This document shows, one piece after another, positions 1 to 9,760 of a stretch of DNA of 64,000 nt. The notes under the pieces were generated by a model that was not told the origin of the DNA, searched no databases, and was given only the letters and a program-made list of their open reading frames with translations. Made by a program: the position numbers and the translations under genes. Each line of letters starts with the position of its first letter. Position 1 is the first letter of the stretch. Origin of the DNA: Mesocentrotus franciscanus (lineage: Eukaryota; Echinodermata; Echinoidea; Camarodonta; Strongylocentrotidae); assembly GCA_037976565.1 (NCBI GenBank), contig CP137672.1, positions 22,158,335 through 22,222,334 on the forward strand. The letters run 5' to 3'.

Positions 1-778
1 CACTTCTACCATCATGGAATGTTGGCTGACCCTTTGGAAATAATGACGGAAAGCATTTTGCTTCACTGCTTTCATCTTTAAGTAATGATACAGGACTGTT
101 TCCTTCACAAGGAGCACAACAAAGTATTTAATCAAAACATTGATCAAGAATTTCCTGTCCAATATTTGCTGGTTGTAAACATGTATCTAACTGAATCCCA
201 CATAGCCGCTCTTCTGAATCATCTTCAACATCGTTTTTGTGCAATGGTTGACCATGTAAACTGTCGATAGGATTGTTTTCTTCAGGGTTTGGGTCTTTTG
301 GCAAGATGTGATCCAATACTTTTAATGTTTTTTGCCAGTGATTAGGGCAACTTCTTTCATCAATTGCTGAGTCTTCTAATTCAACATCTTCTTCGTGAAT
401 GTCATTATTCTGTGAAAAGGAATTTTCCCAATCGTTATCAATGGTGACATCAACATACCATTTATTGTTTTCTTTCAAGTACTACGTAGTGCATTCAACA
501 CTTTGGATTTATTCACATATTTGTATTTGTAATAGCTTTTGTATGACAATTTCCTTTTCAATTTAACACGAATCGTTTGGTCTTCGGTCTCTGGTCTAGG
601 CAACATGTCTACTGTTTCATTTGTATTTGAAGGTACACACACAACTGGACCATGAACTCCGTTTTGAGCACCTTTGGGCAAAGCCATTAATTTCATGAAA
701 GGGATATGCAATCCAATTAAATGCTGTTCTAAATTGTTTAACTGTGAAATTTCTTCCGGAATATCATGTAGTTGTAGA
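1..778 (-). pseudogene. Helitron-like protein: DUF6570-like C-terminal part and start of Helitron-like N domain
   Basis: Reading 778 to 1 on the minus strand gives the second half of a DUF6570-like region (IPFMKLMALPKGAQNG, then HGPVVCVPSN, PRPETEDQTIRVKLKRKLSY) up to about 480. A one-base shift there breaks the frame, and the next frame continues with KENNKWYVDVTIDNDW, as expected for the family. After an acidic linker, a TAA at 128-130 follows ILDQCFD. The same frame then stays open to base 1 with residues typical of the region entering the Helitron-like N domain (SLFPKGQPTF). The region normally sits N-terminal to the Rep/helicase of animal Helitrons. It is truncated by the window edge and inactivated by the shift and the stop. 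Confidence 0.8.
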
Positions 779-1100
779 CAGTGGCGGATCCAGGGGAGGG
801 TAAAAACACCCTTTAGAAAAAAAGTTGGGCCTCCTGGCGCCCAAGGGGTGGCGGTGGAAAAAAAATTAACCCTTCCCGTAGGGAAAAAAAAATTTCAGGT
901 GCCAAAAAAAAATTGTGCTCACTACCCTGGCGCCCAAGGGGTGGTGGTGGAAAAATTACCCTTCCGGAGAATTTTCGGGTGCCAAAATTTTTTTTGCTCA
1001 CTCACTGAGCGAAAAATCGACCGGCACGATTTTCAAATTTTCGCACGAAGTGGGCACCTTTTTAGGCCCCCTCCCTTGCCGCCGGCTGGATCCGCCCCTG
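779..1100. mobile_element. hAT-type MITE, 322 bp, inserted in the Helitron gene
   Basis: The element starts CAGTGGCGGATCCAGGGG and ends with the reverse complement of CAGGGGCGGATCCAGCCGG, giving imperfect terminal inverted repeats of about 15-17 bp. It is flanked by a perfect 8-bp direct repeat GTTGTAGA (771-778 and 1101-1108), the target duplication length of hAT elements. Removing the element plus one copy of the repeat restores the reading frame of the Helitron protein. There is no coding capacity; open frames here are artefacts. A related, truncated copy lies in the opposite orientation at 41301-41572. Confidence 0.9.
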
Positions 1101-1401
1101 GTTGTAGATTGTTTATATTTGCTTCTGCAGGTAGTTTTCCAGCTCGTAATTTGCTGTGACAGGTGAAACAAATCCATAAAAATGATCTAGCAGATTTTGC
1201 TATCTCACATATTAAAGTGCATTGCGGATTACAGACATGCAAATATTTGTCACTGATACATGAAGTGTCCATATATTTGTTCTTAATACATTTCATTACC
1301 TGGTTTTTGAAAAGAAGTTTGAAACACACAGAGCACACATATTCTGGTCCATCACAAGTAATTTGTCGGAAGTGCTTTATTACATTATGGAGATCGGTCA
1401 T
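1101..1401 (-). pseudogene. Helitron-like protein: cysteine-rich segment and DUF6570-like N-terminal part
   Basis: From an ATG at 1401 the frame reads MTDLHNVIKHFRQI, then a CxxC-rich stretch (YVCSVCFKLLF) and FLWICFTCHSKLRAGKLPAEA, ending at the MITE insertion. This cysteine pattern followed by the GKLPA motif is characteristic of the segment before DUF6570 in animal Helitron proteins. The frame is the same as that of the basic-repeat segment upstream, from which it is separated by one TAA at 1417-1419. It may therefore be a separate cistron or, more likely, the same ORF with a nonsense mutation. The coding sequence resumes at 770 beyond the MITE. Confidence 0.8.
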
Positions 1402-1416
1402 TTTCAGTTTGTTAAG

Positions 1417-2388
1417 TTAAGCTCTTTTCAAGTTACGTTTGATTACATTTTGCCTGTACTTATCGATTCTTCGGTATTTCATTTTTAAGGACATTGATCT
1501 TTTCTGTTTAAATTCTGTATTTCTATACTTGATTTTCGACACACTCTTCATTAATGCGTTGTGCTGTTGTCTAAAATGAGGATTGGCATATCTCCTTCTC
1601 ATGACATTTCCCATTGTTGTCTTGTGCTGTTGTTTAAAATGAGGATCGGCATATCTCCTTCTCATGACATTTCCCATTGTTGCCTTGTGCTGTTGTCTAA
1701 AATCAGGATTGGCATATCTTTTTCTAATGGTTGCCTTGTGCTGTTGTCTAAAATGAGGATTGGCATATCTTTTTCTAATGGTTGCCTTGTGCTGTTGTCT
1801 GAAATGAGGATTGGCATATCTTTTTCTAATGGTTGCCTTGTGCTGTTGTCTGAAATGAGGAATGGCATATCTTTTTCTCATAACAATTTCCATTATTGCC
1901 TTGTGCTGTTGTCTGAAACGGGGTTTGGAATATTTTGTTTCCATAACATTTCTCATATTTGCTTTATGTTCATCTTTGAATTGGGGATTCTTGTACCGAA
2001 TTCTTAATGTTAATTTAACCTTTTCTCTGAACCTTTCATTTGACAAATATTTATTTTTAACGATTTTGATTTTTCTGGTTTTATACACTAAGTCAGAGTG
2101 GTATTTTTCTTTCATGGCATGAAGATGTTTGATCCTAAAAGTTTCACCACATCTATGTGTTTTACTTTGTCTTCGTTTTCCATTGGTGTCTTTGTTTATT
2201 TCAAAGAAATTTCCCTCGTGATACTTTTTGTTTTGTGCAATTTTTGCTCTCAGATTTTGTTTTGTTTTGTAAGTTATATCATTAGCATATCTAACCCTCA
2301 ATGCATTTGCAATCCTTGTTTTGCGAGCTATTGTATTTTGTAAATGTTTTTCTTTCTTCTTGATACTAGATTCTTCATTTTCTCTCAT
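1417..2388 (-). pseudogene. Helitron-like protein: basic tandem-repeat domain (RYANPHFRQQHK type)
   Basis: This 323-codon open frame begins MRENEESSIKKKEKH and is extremely Lys/Arg rich. Residues about 130-285 contain around eight tandem copies of a 19-23-residue unit of the form KRYANPHFRQQHKATI, flanked by more degenerate copies (RYKNPQFKDEHK, KYRNTEFKQKRS). Such RY-x-x-P-x-F-basic repeats are found in some animal Helitron proteins; their biochemical role is unknown, and nucleic-acid binding is my inference from the charge. The first codon overlaps the stop of the preceding segment (ATGA at 2385-2388). The frame in fact continues open upstream of the ATG (KQSKDIM), so the two segments were probably one ORF before a frameshift near 2400. 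Confidence 0.7.
1545..1990 (-). repeat. In-frame coding minisatellite, 57-69 bp units
   Basis: The DNA behind the basic repeats is a minisatellite, seen on the plus strand as TTGCCTTGTGCTGTTGTCT followed by AAAATGAGGATTGGCATATC. Three central units are almost identical 57-mers; the outer ones are 66-69 bp and more diverged. All unit lengths are multiples of three, so copy-number change keeps the frame. The antisense strand is also open here, but only as a shadow of the repeat. Confidence 0.85.
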
Positions 2389-3952
2389 GATGTCTTTGCT
2401 TTGTTTTTCCTTTGATTATAATTCGTTTTTGTTTTGCGTCTCTTTTTTGTACCTTCAGGATTCATGTTAATCTTTTCTGGATGCTTATTCTTGTACATTA
2501 TATGAGAAATATTAGACTGAGATGATTGTACTGATAAAACAACATCGTAATGTATACGTTGTGTATGTCTCAAGTAAATTCCTTTGTCAGAGGTAACTTT
2601 TCCAAGTTGAACATCCTTGCCCGAAAATATATTCCATTTAAAGCTTTGCTCATCATAAATGTATATATCAGTTTCAGTCAAATTTGCCAAAACCATAATC
2701 TCCATTTCGGTAGCCCAGGTACCATTTTGGAATACTTTGCTCTTTGTAACGTAATTTGGAACGTTAGCAAAACCATCTCTCAAACGATTCTCAAATTTGT
2801 TCTTGTTTTTTAAAAGATGAGCAACAGTAGCTTTTCTCACAAGTAAGTGGTTATTTTCGTTTCCTGATACGAAAAATGAAATAGCACGAAAGAAGCAATT
2901 TCCATCACCTGTTATATGTTTGATTGTACATGGATGTCCTATAGGTGTGCATTTTTCAGCTCCATTGTTAGACGTTGGTGTAGTATCGTGAATGTTTAAC
3001 TTTGTGCACGATTCGTTCTTTTTCATTTCATTCAGTGGTGCAAAGTATAAGACCGTCTGCTGTATTTCTTCTAATACTATCAAATCATCAGAGTCTTTAT
3101 CAAATTTCCCTGTATTCATTCTTATTACATCCTTTTCTTTTCTAGCACTGCCTCTTGTGGTGACCTTTGGTTCATTCAATTTTGAATCAGTCATATCCTG
3201 ATTGGATTCTGCTTGGTAATTATGATTTCTAGAACTGTTCCTTTGTGACGTTCGTCTTAGTTTTTTGCGGTCAGAACTAAGTTGAGCTCCACTTTCAAGT
3301 GTATTCCATTTTCGTTTTCCATTCGGTTTCTTGGAAACGCTTTGAAATGATTTGGCTTTTGCATCTTTTTCCAAACTGATGATCCTTCTTTTTGTTTTTC
3401 CATCTTCCATTTTAGAGTGTTTTAAATTTTCATCTACAGAGCTGTCTATTGTCACAGTCATTTCCGTTTTATTGGCAAAACAATGATCTCCAAATTCCGT
3501 TTCTTGTAATTTTCTCAATTCAACCCTTACATTCTTTAATGACAATAGTTGGCCATTGTAGTCATGTACATCGGGAAGTTTAGGTTTACTCGTTTTGTGC
3601 AAATCATCAGTCGTTTCTTGAGTAAGATCAATAATCTGTTCTTTTTCTGGATTTCTATTATGTTTTAGACTTGGTGCTTTATATTGCCGTTTCTTTTCAT
3701 CAGAATGTGTTGGGCATTGAGACGTTGTGCTATATTGCGTAGTTGAGGACATATTATGACAAGTAAGGATGCCTTGTAATATAGGAAAACCGGCTAATGT
3801 CTCATTCTTACCGGATATTGCTTGTACTGATACCCCAGTTATTTCAAAATAATGGTTCATATGGCAATTCAATGTCTTTGCTAATGTCATACAATGTTTG
3901 TAAACCCCTTGCCAGCTTGGTGTATGAAGTAAGATGCTGTACCCATTTGCAC
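2385..3952 (-). pseudogene. Helitron-like protein: end of second C76-like peptidase and second OTU domain
   Basis: Just downstream of a frameshift near 3960 the new frame reads LLHTPSWQGVYKHC and MTLAKTLN, which completes the C76-like domain of the previous segment. A low-complexity, charged linker follows. An OTU-type cysteine protease domain then occupies about 2930-2525: HITGDGNCFFRAISFFVSG carries the Asp-Gly-Asn-Cys signature of the catalytic loop, and HYDVVLSVQS supplies the expected C-terminal catalytic His. Asp, Cys and His are therefore all present. A basic tail (PEGTKKRRKTKTNYNQ) leads to a stop at 2385. This domain is a close duplicate of the OTU at 5405-4985. OTU enzymes cleave ubiquitin chains; the substrate here is unknown. 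Confidence 0.78.
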
Positions 3953-5640
3953 TTAAAAGCCTCGATTGCTTCTAGAATGCGAATCAAATATAAAATACCC
4001 CTCATGTCCTGTTATAACTACAAATGTGTTGTTGGCGAAGGTCACAAAATGGGCATCACAATTCTTACACAGTTGTTGCTCGAATGCATGTTCTAATGTC
4101 ACAAAACCAAGATCTTTATTATGTGATTCAACATCAAATAACTGTCCTAAAATTGTTTCGTGGTATACAATCGTAAAATAGTCATTCCAGTCATCATATC
4201 CATCCAATTCCGTAGGTAATTGATTCATGGCTAAGTAATCCGTTGTGACTGAAGTGCTTTTCCTTATATTGGTATACAAATTATCACCTATTGTCAAAAT
4301 TCGATCTAGATCACAACTCTTCCATTGGTTGGCTTTCTCGGACTTGCTGTTTAACACTGCAATTAAAGAATTACAAACACATTGTTTTCCGCTTGAATTG
4401 CCAAATCTTGGATGACTCTGATTGAACGTTCCCTGTGCAATAATCTTTTTTTGTAAATGTACCTTCGTACCCGTTTTGTTTTGTTCGTTTGACTGGGTTT
4501 TATCCGTAGAACTGGCATTCTCATAGGATATAGGTTTGATGTGGTATTCTGCGCATATATTTTTCTGAAATTGGGATGGGTCATTTGTTGTACGGCTTTC
4601 ATGACACTTTTGCTTATAGGCTTTGTCCACCTTTTTTGTTTTTCTCGTTTGTTTCATGCCTTTTCTTTCAGAAGTCTCACATACATTCGATGTCTTTTGT
4701 TCAATTAACATAGATACTTCTGGAGCAACAGACGATCCAGTTTTCTTTTCACTTCCATCGGTCACTGAAACTACATGGATGCTTTTTTTAGGAGCTTCAA
4801 CTGTTTGCAAATCATTGATGGAAATGCTTATATTGTCACCATCATTTTTTGATGCCATTTTAGATAACTCTTTAGGACATTGTGGTGTGCTTGTTGTGTA
4901 TTTATCTTGATATTGTGGAGCATCAGATGCAAGTGTGTTTTCCTTTTCAGTTCCATTATGCTGTTCGTTAAGATTATCGCAATGAAATGATTGTACTGAT
5001 AAAACAACATCGTAATGTATACGATGTGTATGTCTCAAGTAAATTCCTTTGTCAGAGGTAACCTTTCCAAGTTGTACATCCTTGCCCGAAAATATACTCC
5101 ATTTAGAGTTCTGCTCATCATTTATGTATATATCAGTTTCAATCAAATTCGCCAAAACCATAATCTCAGTTTCGGTAGCCCAGGTACCACTTTGAAATAC
5201 TTTGCTCTTTGTTACGTAATCTGGAACGTTGGCAAAACCGTCTCTCAAACGTGTCTCAAATCTGTTCTTGTTTTTTAAAAGATGAACAACAGTAGCTTTT
5301 CTCACAAGTAAGTGATTGTCCTCATTTCCTGATACGCAAAATGAAATGGCACGAAAAAAGCAATTTCCATCACCCGTTATATGTTTGATTGCACATGGAT
5401 GTCCAATAGTTTGACATGTTTGACCTTCATTATCAGAAGTGGGTGTCATTTTTTGAATGTTTAACTTCGTGCAATAGTCTTTCTTCTTCATTTCATTCAC
5501 AGGTGAAAAGTGCAAGACAGACTGTTGTATTTCTCCTAGTATTATCAAGTCATCAAAGTCTTCATCAAATATACTTGTAGCCATTCCTGTTACATTCTTT
5601 TCTTTTTTAGTAATGCTTTTTTCCGTCACGTTTGGTTCAT
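2525..5640 (-). repeat. Tandem duplication of a linker-OTU module inside the Helitron gene (period ~2.4 kb)
   Basis: The stretch about 5640-4985 and the stretch about 3190-2525 are near copies at DNA level, for example around GTCAGAGGTAAC and CAATTTCCATCACC. They encode the same order of motifs: a K-S/P-N-G-R/K-RKW linker, an acidic DDLI segment, the NEMKK motif, GHPC, then the OTU. The C76-like domains before each OTU are also related to one another, so a whole peptidase-linker-OTU unit appears to have duplicated. Confidence 0.8.
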
Positions 5641-6569
5641 CCAATTTTAAATCAAGCGATAAATCCTGAGAGGATTCTGCTTTATTCTTATGAGTTCCAG
5701 AAATGCTACTATGTGACGTAGGTGTGGTTTTCTTGCTGTCTGAAGTAAATTCTGTCTCATTCTCAAGGATATTCGGCCATTTCCGTCTCCCATTCGATTT
5801 GTTAGAAGTGCTTTCAAATGCTTTGTCATCTGATTGTTTTTTGAAAGTATTGATTTCACTCTTTCCTTTTACATATTCCCGCTGTGGGTGATTTGACTTG
5901 TCATCTGCAAATACATGTTCTTCATCGATGCGTTCTGTGGGGATTTTAATCTTTGGAGAATCACTGATTGGGGGGTTTTCATTTTTATTTTGTGTCACTG
6001 TGGATAATTGTTTGGGACATTGTGGTGCGATGTTGGCCTTGCCTTTTTCAATTAGAACACTTTTAGATGCAAGTGTGTTCTTTTGTACAGTTTCACTGTC
6101 GTCATCTTTGTTTGTGTCTTTCGGACAATGTGATATATTGTTCTGTTGAGGGTCATGTACTTTCACTTGGATGAGTCTGTATGGTACACTATTTGGGAGA
6201 TTCGTTATATGTGCCAATTGTAAACAAAATGCGTAAGCACCTGTCCATGTGTTCGTGTGCATCAACATGTGTCGTCCACCTATATCTTTTCTTGCATGTG
6301 TGTCAAAGATATAATATCCAGTGGTATGAGGCATTATAACAAAAGTATGTTCGTTGAATTCGACTAGGCATCCATCTGACTTTCGTTGTGTATCTAGTGC
6401 ATATTCTAGTGCATTGATCAACAGAACTTTACCAGAGGGTACATTCGGTTCAGTTTGTTCTTCTATAAGAGGACCGGTGTGGGATTCACAAATTTCTAAC
6501 TCAAAGCATTTGTCAAAGGCATGAATTATCTTTTCATTAGGATTCTTGGCCGATTCACGTGGATCACCT
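3953..6569 (-). pseudogene. Helitron-like protein: C76-like remnant, OTU 1, and second C76-like peptidase
   Basis: This long open frame has its first ~20 residues in the Harbinger terminal repeat; genuine sequence starts at DPRESAKNPNEK. The end of a first C76-like domain comes first, with the Asp-His motif YYIFDTHARK. A linker follows, then OTU domain 1 at about 5405-4985, with GDGNCFFRAISF and final HYDVVLSVQS. A second linker leads to a second C76-like domain from about 4410: GKQCVCNSLIAVL holds the presumed catalytic Cys, and FIFDSHSRSN the Asp/His. The Cys...FD-[ST]-H pattern resembles the herpesvirus tegument deubiquitinase family; the assignment rests on motifs only. The frame stops at 3953 in the middle of the domain because of a frameshift near 3960. 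In the first copy no QCxxNS motif is seen. Confidence 0.75.
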
Positions 6570-6586
6570 GGGGCCTGTTTCACTAA
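6570..6586 (+). repeat. Harbinger left terminal inverted repeat
   Basis: GGGGCCTGTTTCACTAA is the exact inverse of 14522-14538. The complementarity continues outward through CCT/AGG and one more base, so the true end of the element cannot be fixed to the base. Confidence 0.9.
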
Positions 6587-7199
6587 ACAGTACTTAGTGT
6601 AACGGGACTTAGTGTCGCTGCGACGCGTCATACACTAAGACGGGTCTTACTGACGTCCTGTTGGTGCGTCAGTTCCACTAAACAGTTCTTTACTAAGTCC
6701 TGTGTGCGACGCGTCTTCAACAATAAAACGTCTCGATTTTGAGTCTACGAAGCCTAATTTCGTGACCTTCGACCTTGTGTGAAGATAAAAAGTAGTAATT
6801 TCCCGCAAGTTTTCGTCTGCATCGTCTGCGACTAAAAAGTGAAAGGAGGAGGAATTTTGTCACTTTAACATAATTTTGACTACTGTAGGAGGATAATGGG
6901 GAAGGTATGGTATTAACCTTTTTCTTAAGACAACATAGAAGTAAAATATTGAAAGTGAAATGTATGCAGTGGAAGTTTGTGATGGAAGTTGTAATTGATA
7001 CCTCGACGAATCGCGGCCGATGTAATAATTAATGATTAATTGGCTGTGAACCGTGCGTGTGGCGGTAGCGAGCCCGCTGTCAGTCTGTGGTCGTGGATTA
7101 CAATCACGCTATTTCTCATGCACGACCAAACTATTATATTAACTAGACTAAGTTGTAGTAGGCCTAGGTCTAGTATCAGTACTGGCCCGGGGTACTGGC

Positions 7200-7390
7200 A
7201 GTAGGCCTAGACCGAAAATTTCTGTCTCTTTCGTTCGTTAGCCTCTGATTTGGGTAGGGTTGGCTCCTCTCTTTAGACCGACCCTACCCCATCAGACTCG
7301 GACTCCGGAGTCGGAGTCGGAGGCTAACGAACGAAACTAAAGTCGTAAAGTCTAAAGTAAAGAGACATAATTTTTCGGTCTAGGCCTACA
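7200..7390. repeat. Interrupted palindrome inside the Harbinger
   Basis: GGCCTAGACCGAAAATTT (from about 7204) and the run TTTCGTTCGTTAGCCTC find their inverse in GAGGCTAACGAACGAAA (about 7320) and TTTTTCGGTCTAGGCC (about 7370). The arms are separated by a GACTCGGACTCCGGAGTCGG-like core, and the right arm contains a ~24-base interruption. This may be a nested hairpin MITE; no target duplication was recognised. Confidence 0.6.
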
Positions 7391-8212
7391 AGTACAACTT
7401 ACAAGTAGGCCTAGTACTTCTAGATACTACTAGTAGAGATCTAGATCTAAATCTAATGTTAATCTTAGTCTTACTCTTAGACTTTTAGTTGGGGCCTAGA
7501 CTATACCCTAGACAAGTAGTACTAGTAGTAGACTCTAGGTCTAGGCCTACTCCCGACCTTAGTGAGCAACTTAGTCTTACTCTTAGATTTATTTAGATCT
7601 AGGGACAGGGTCTATAATCAATACTAGCAGTAGCAGTACCAGTGGCAGTACTACCAGTATCAAGTAGATTTCTAGATCTAGCAGGGTCAGGGGACAGTCA
7701 CATAGAATTAGATCTAGATCTAGAAGTTAGAACTCTAGACTCTAGGCCTAGACTCTAGTAGATCTAGGCCTACTAGTAGAACTAGAATAGAAGTAGACCT
7801 CTAGCCTAGAACTGAATTGGACAAGATTGTTAATGTAACTGTTACTCTAGTCTTAGTGTTAGTGTTAGCAATAAAACTGAAAATATTTCTGCATTATAGA
7901 CCTAGATTTAGACTAGTCTAGACCCTAGACCTATTTATAAATTGAAATTAATATTTTGTAGATTCTAGGCCTAGATCTACACAATTGGTCGTACGTGAGA
8001 AATAGTGTGGATGTAGACTAGACCTAGATCTAGATCTCTATATAGTCTATGGCAGTACTATGGCTCATTTCTATTCACACTGTCTAATTAATTACATGCC
8101 CCTGAATTTGATCATGATGATGCCAGACGATACATAGGTCTACTGTACATGAATATAGTCTATGAGTATGATATCCGACTCTATGTATCATTGAATGTGA
8201 CACCCATTACTG
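7391..8212. other. Low-complexity CTAGATCTAG / TAGGCCTA-rich stretch, no gene seen
   Basis: The sequence consists largely of overlapping CTAG, TAGATCTA and TAGGCCTA words with scattered GTAGTA runs. I see no open frame or RNA gene. The Myb-like exon expected before the partner protein was sought here and not found. Confidence 0.6.
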
Positions 8213-8390
8213 CAATGGCGGATCCAGGGTGAGAGAAAAAAACCCCAAAGAAGTCTGAAATAAAAGGTTGGGTCTCTGGAACTGAAAAGAGCTGGAAATG
8301 TTGAGTCTCTGAAGCGGAAAAGTTGCCTGAAAAAAGGGTGTTCTTGAGGGCGGCACATACCTGTACTGCTTCCCAATGTGAGTGTGCCCC
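8213..8390 (+). mobile_element. Fragment with a hAT-like terminus
   Basis: CAATGGCGGATCCAGGG at 8213 matches the end motif of the hAT-type MITEs elsewhere in the window (CAGTGGCGGATCCAGGG at 779). No matching right end or 8-bp duplication was found, so this is probably a truncated copy. Confidence 0.4.
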
Positions 8391-8511
8391 CCTCCCAGCC
8401 AGTCCTAAATCTTAATCATCTATACAGTGGAAATCTTGTTGAAGTTAAAGCCCAATAGTTCAAAAACTCTTATGCCTAATTATATATTTCTACAATTTCT
8501 TTACTTTCCAG

Positions 8512-9760
8512 GTGGTGGACCACCACCAGAGAACAATGACATACACGAGCGAGTTTTGGCAATTTTGGCCAAAGAAGTTGTCAACGGAATCTTGCCAGAA
8601 GATGAGCAAAATTCACAGGTATTCTTTAAGGACATTCAAAAGCATTGAGATTTTGTAGTGTTTCATCTTTTAGTCCCTGTAATATTAAATTGGTTTTAAT
8701 ATAATCAGAAATATTAGAGAAAGAATTCAGTGAAAGTTTGAGAATGCAAGTAAGAAAGTTATGAATCTTTCAAAAGTTTAAGTTTATTCATTAATGGGCG
8801 TGTCATGCAAAGTTTAAGTTTATTCATTAATGGGCGTGTCATGCAATGACACATTTAGGGTACACCATTACTGATCATGCATTCTTACAGTTTCATAATC
8901 TCTGAGTATTCCCCCCTAACCCCTCCCCCAGGAGACTTCCAGAAGTAATATGTGTATCAATACCAAGTGGTATGGGACATGAGCTATAAGTGATGATAGC
9001 TTTAAATTGGGATGGGTCTGGATGGCATGTTCAATAATAAGGTCTTCAACTAATATCCATCAGTCTTATTTTGTCCGAATTATTTTGCTTGTGAAAACCA
9101 TTAGTTGTCTTCATGTTGTTATGCACAGGCAGTTAACATTTTGGTCCCATTTTACAAAATCAGAACCATACTAGGTCATACCAGTAAATAAAACATTGTG
9201 GGAATCTTTACATTTGTAAGGTTTTCAGGAAGACTAAAAATGTTAAATTTGACTCATTACAATCACAGTTGCTAACTCGTATTCATTGATATAGCAATTG
9301 CAAAATCTGAGATACATATTTTTCTTGTTTTATGAATTAATTTATATTGTTGTGTATTTGTGAACAGGATTCAGAGGCTACGGATCTGAGCTTGTACAAC
9401 GAAGATGTTTCAGGCCCAAGTGGTTATCAGTGTCAGCCTCTGCCTCAGCCCCAGCCCCAGCCTCTGCCTCAGCCCCAGCCCCAGCCTCTGCCTCAGCCCC
9501 AGCCCCAGCCCCAGCCTCAGCCTCGGTCTATCCAGTCTAATCAGTCGCGAGAAATTTTGACACAGAGACCTGCACAGATCAGGCAATTAGAAATTCAGGA
9601 GGAGCTGCTGAGAATACAACAGGCCAAATTAATAGTTAAACAGAAGCAATTACATGTAAGCGAATCAATTTTGGAAGAGTTAAGGAGTATCCACAATACC
9701 CTAGCAAATCAACCCTCAGCCATAGATCTCCTTAATTCAACTCAGCAAGGGCGCTATTAA
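8512..9760 (+). CDS. Harbinger partner (Myb-like/NAIF1-type) protein, C-terminal two exons
   Basis: Exon 8512-8618 follows a pyrimidine tract and CCAG and encodes GGGPPPENNDIHERVLAIL and EVVNGILPEDEQ. It ends CAG|GTATTC. Exon 9368-9760 follows GTGAACAG and joins in phase 0, ending at a TAA. GGGPPPE followed by a short helix is the hallmark of the segment just after the Myb/SANT-like DNA-binding domain in the partner protein that brings the Harbinger transposase to the nucleus and DNA. The second exon holds a PQ repeat (LPQPQPQP, from a CAGCCTCTGCCTCAGCCC minisatellite at about 9434-9525) and a C-terminal segment with coiled-coil character (EIQEELLRIQQAKL, ESILEELRSI). No upstream exon with a Myb domain or start codon was recognised in 6590-8510. 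The gene is therefore either truncated or has an exon I cannot see. Confidence 0.65.
8773..8844. repeat. 36-bp perfect tandem duplication
   Basis: Two identical consecutive copies of a 36-base unit starting AAAGTTTAAGTTTATTC lie in the intron of the partner gene. Confidence 0.9.

Noticed and set aside
813..1166. Frames spanning the 779-1100 MITE
   Set aside because: They cross the element boundaries and contain no known motif; the real coding sequence is the flanking Helitron frame.
1561..2007. Open frame on the plus strand with repeated MRIGISFSN-type units
   Set aside because: It is the antisense of the basic-repeat minisatellite; periodicity keeps both strands open.
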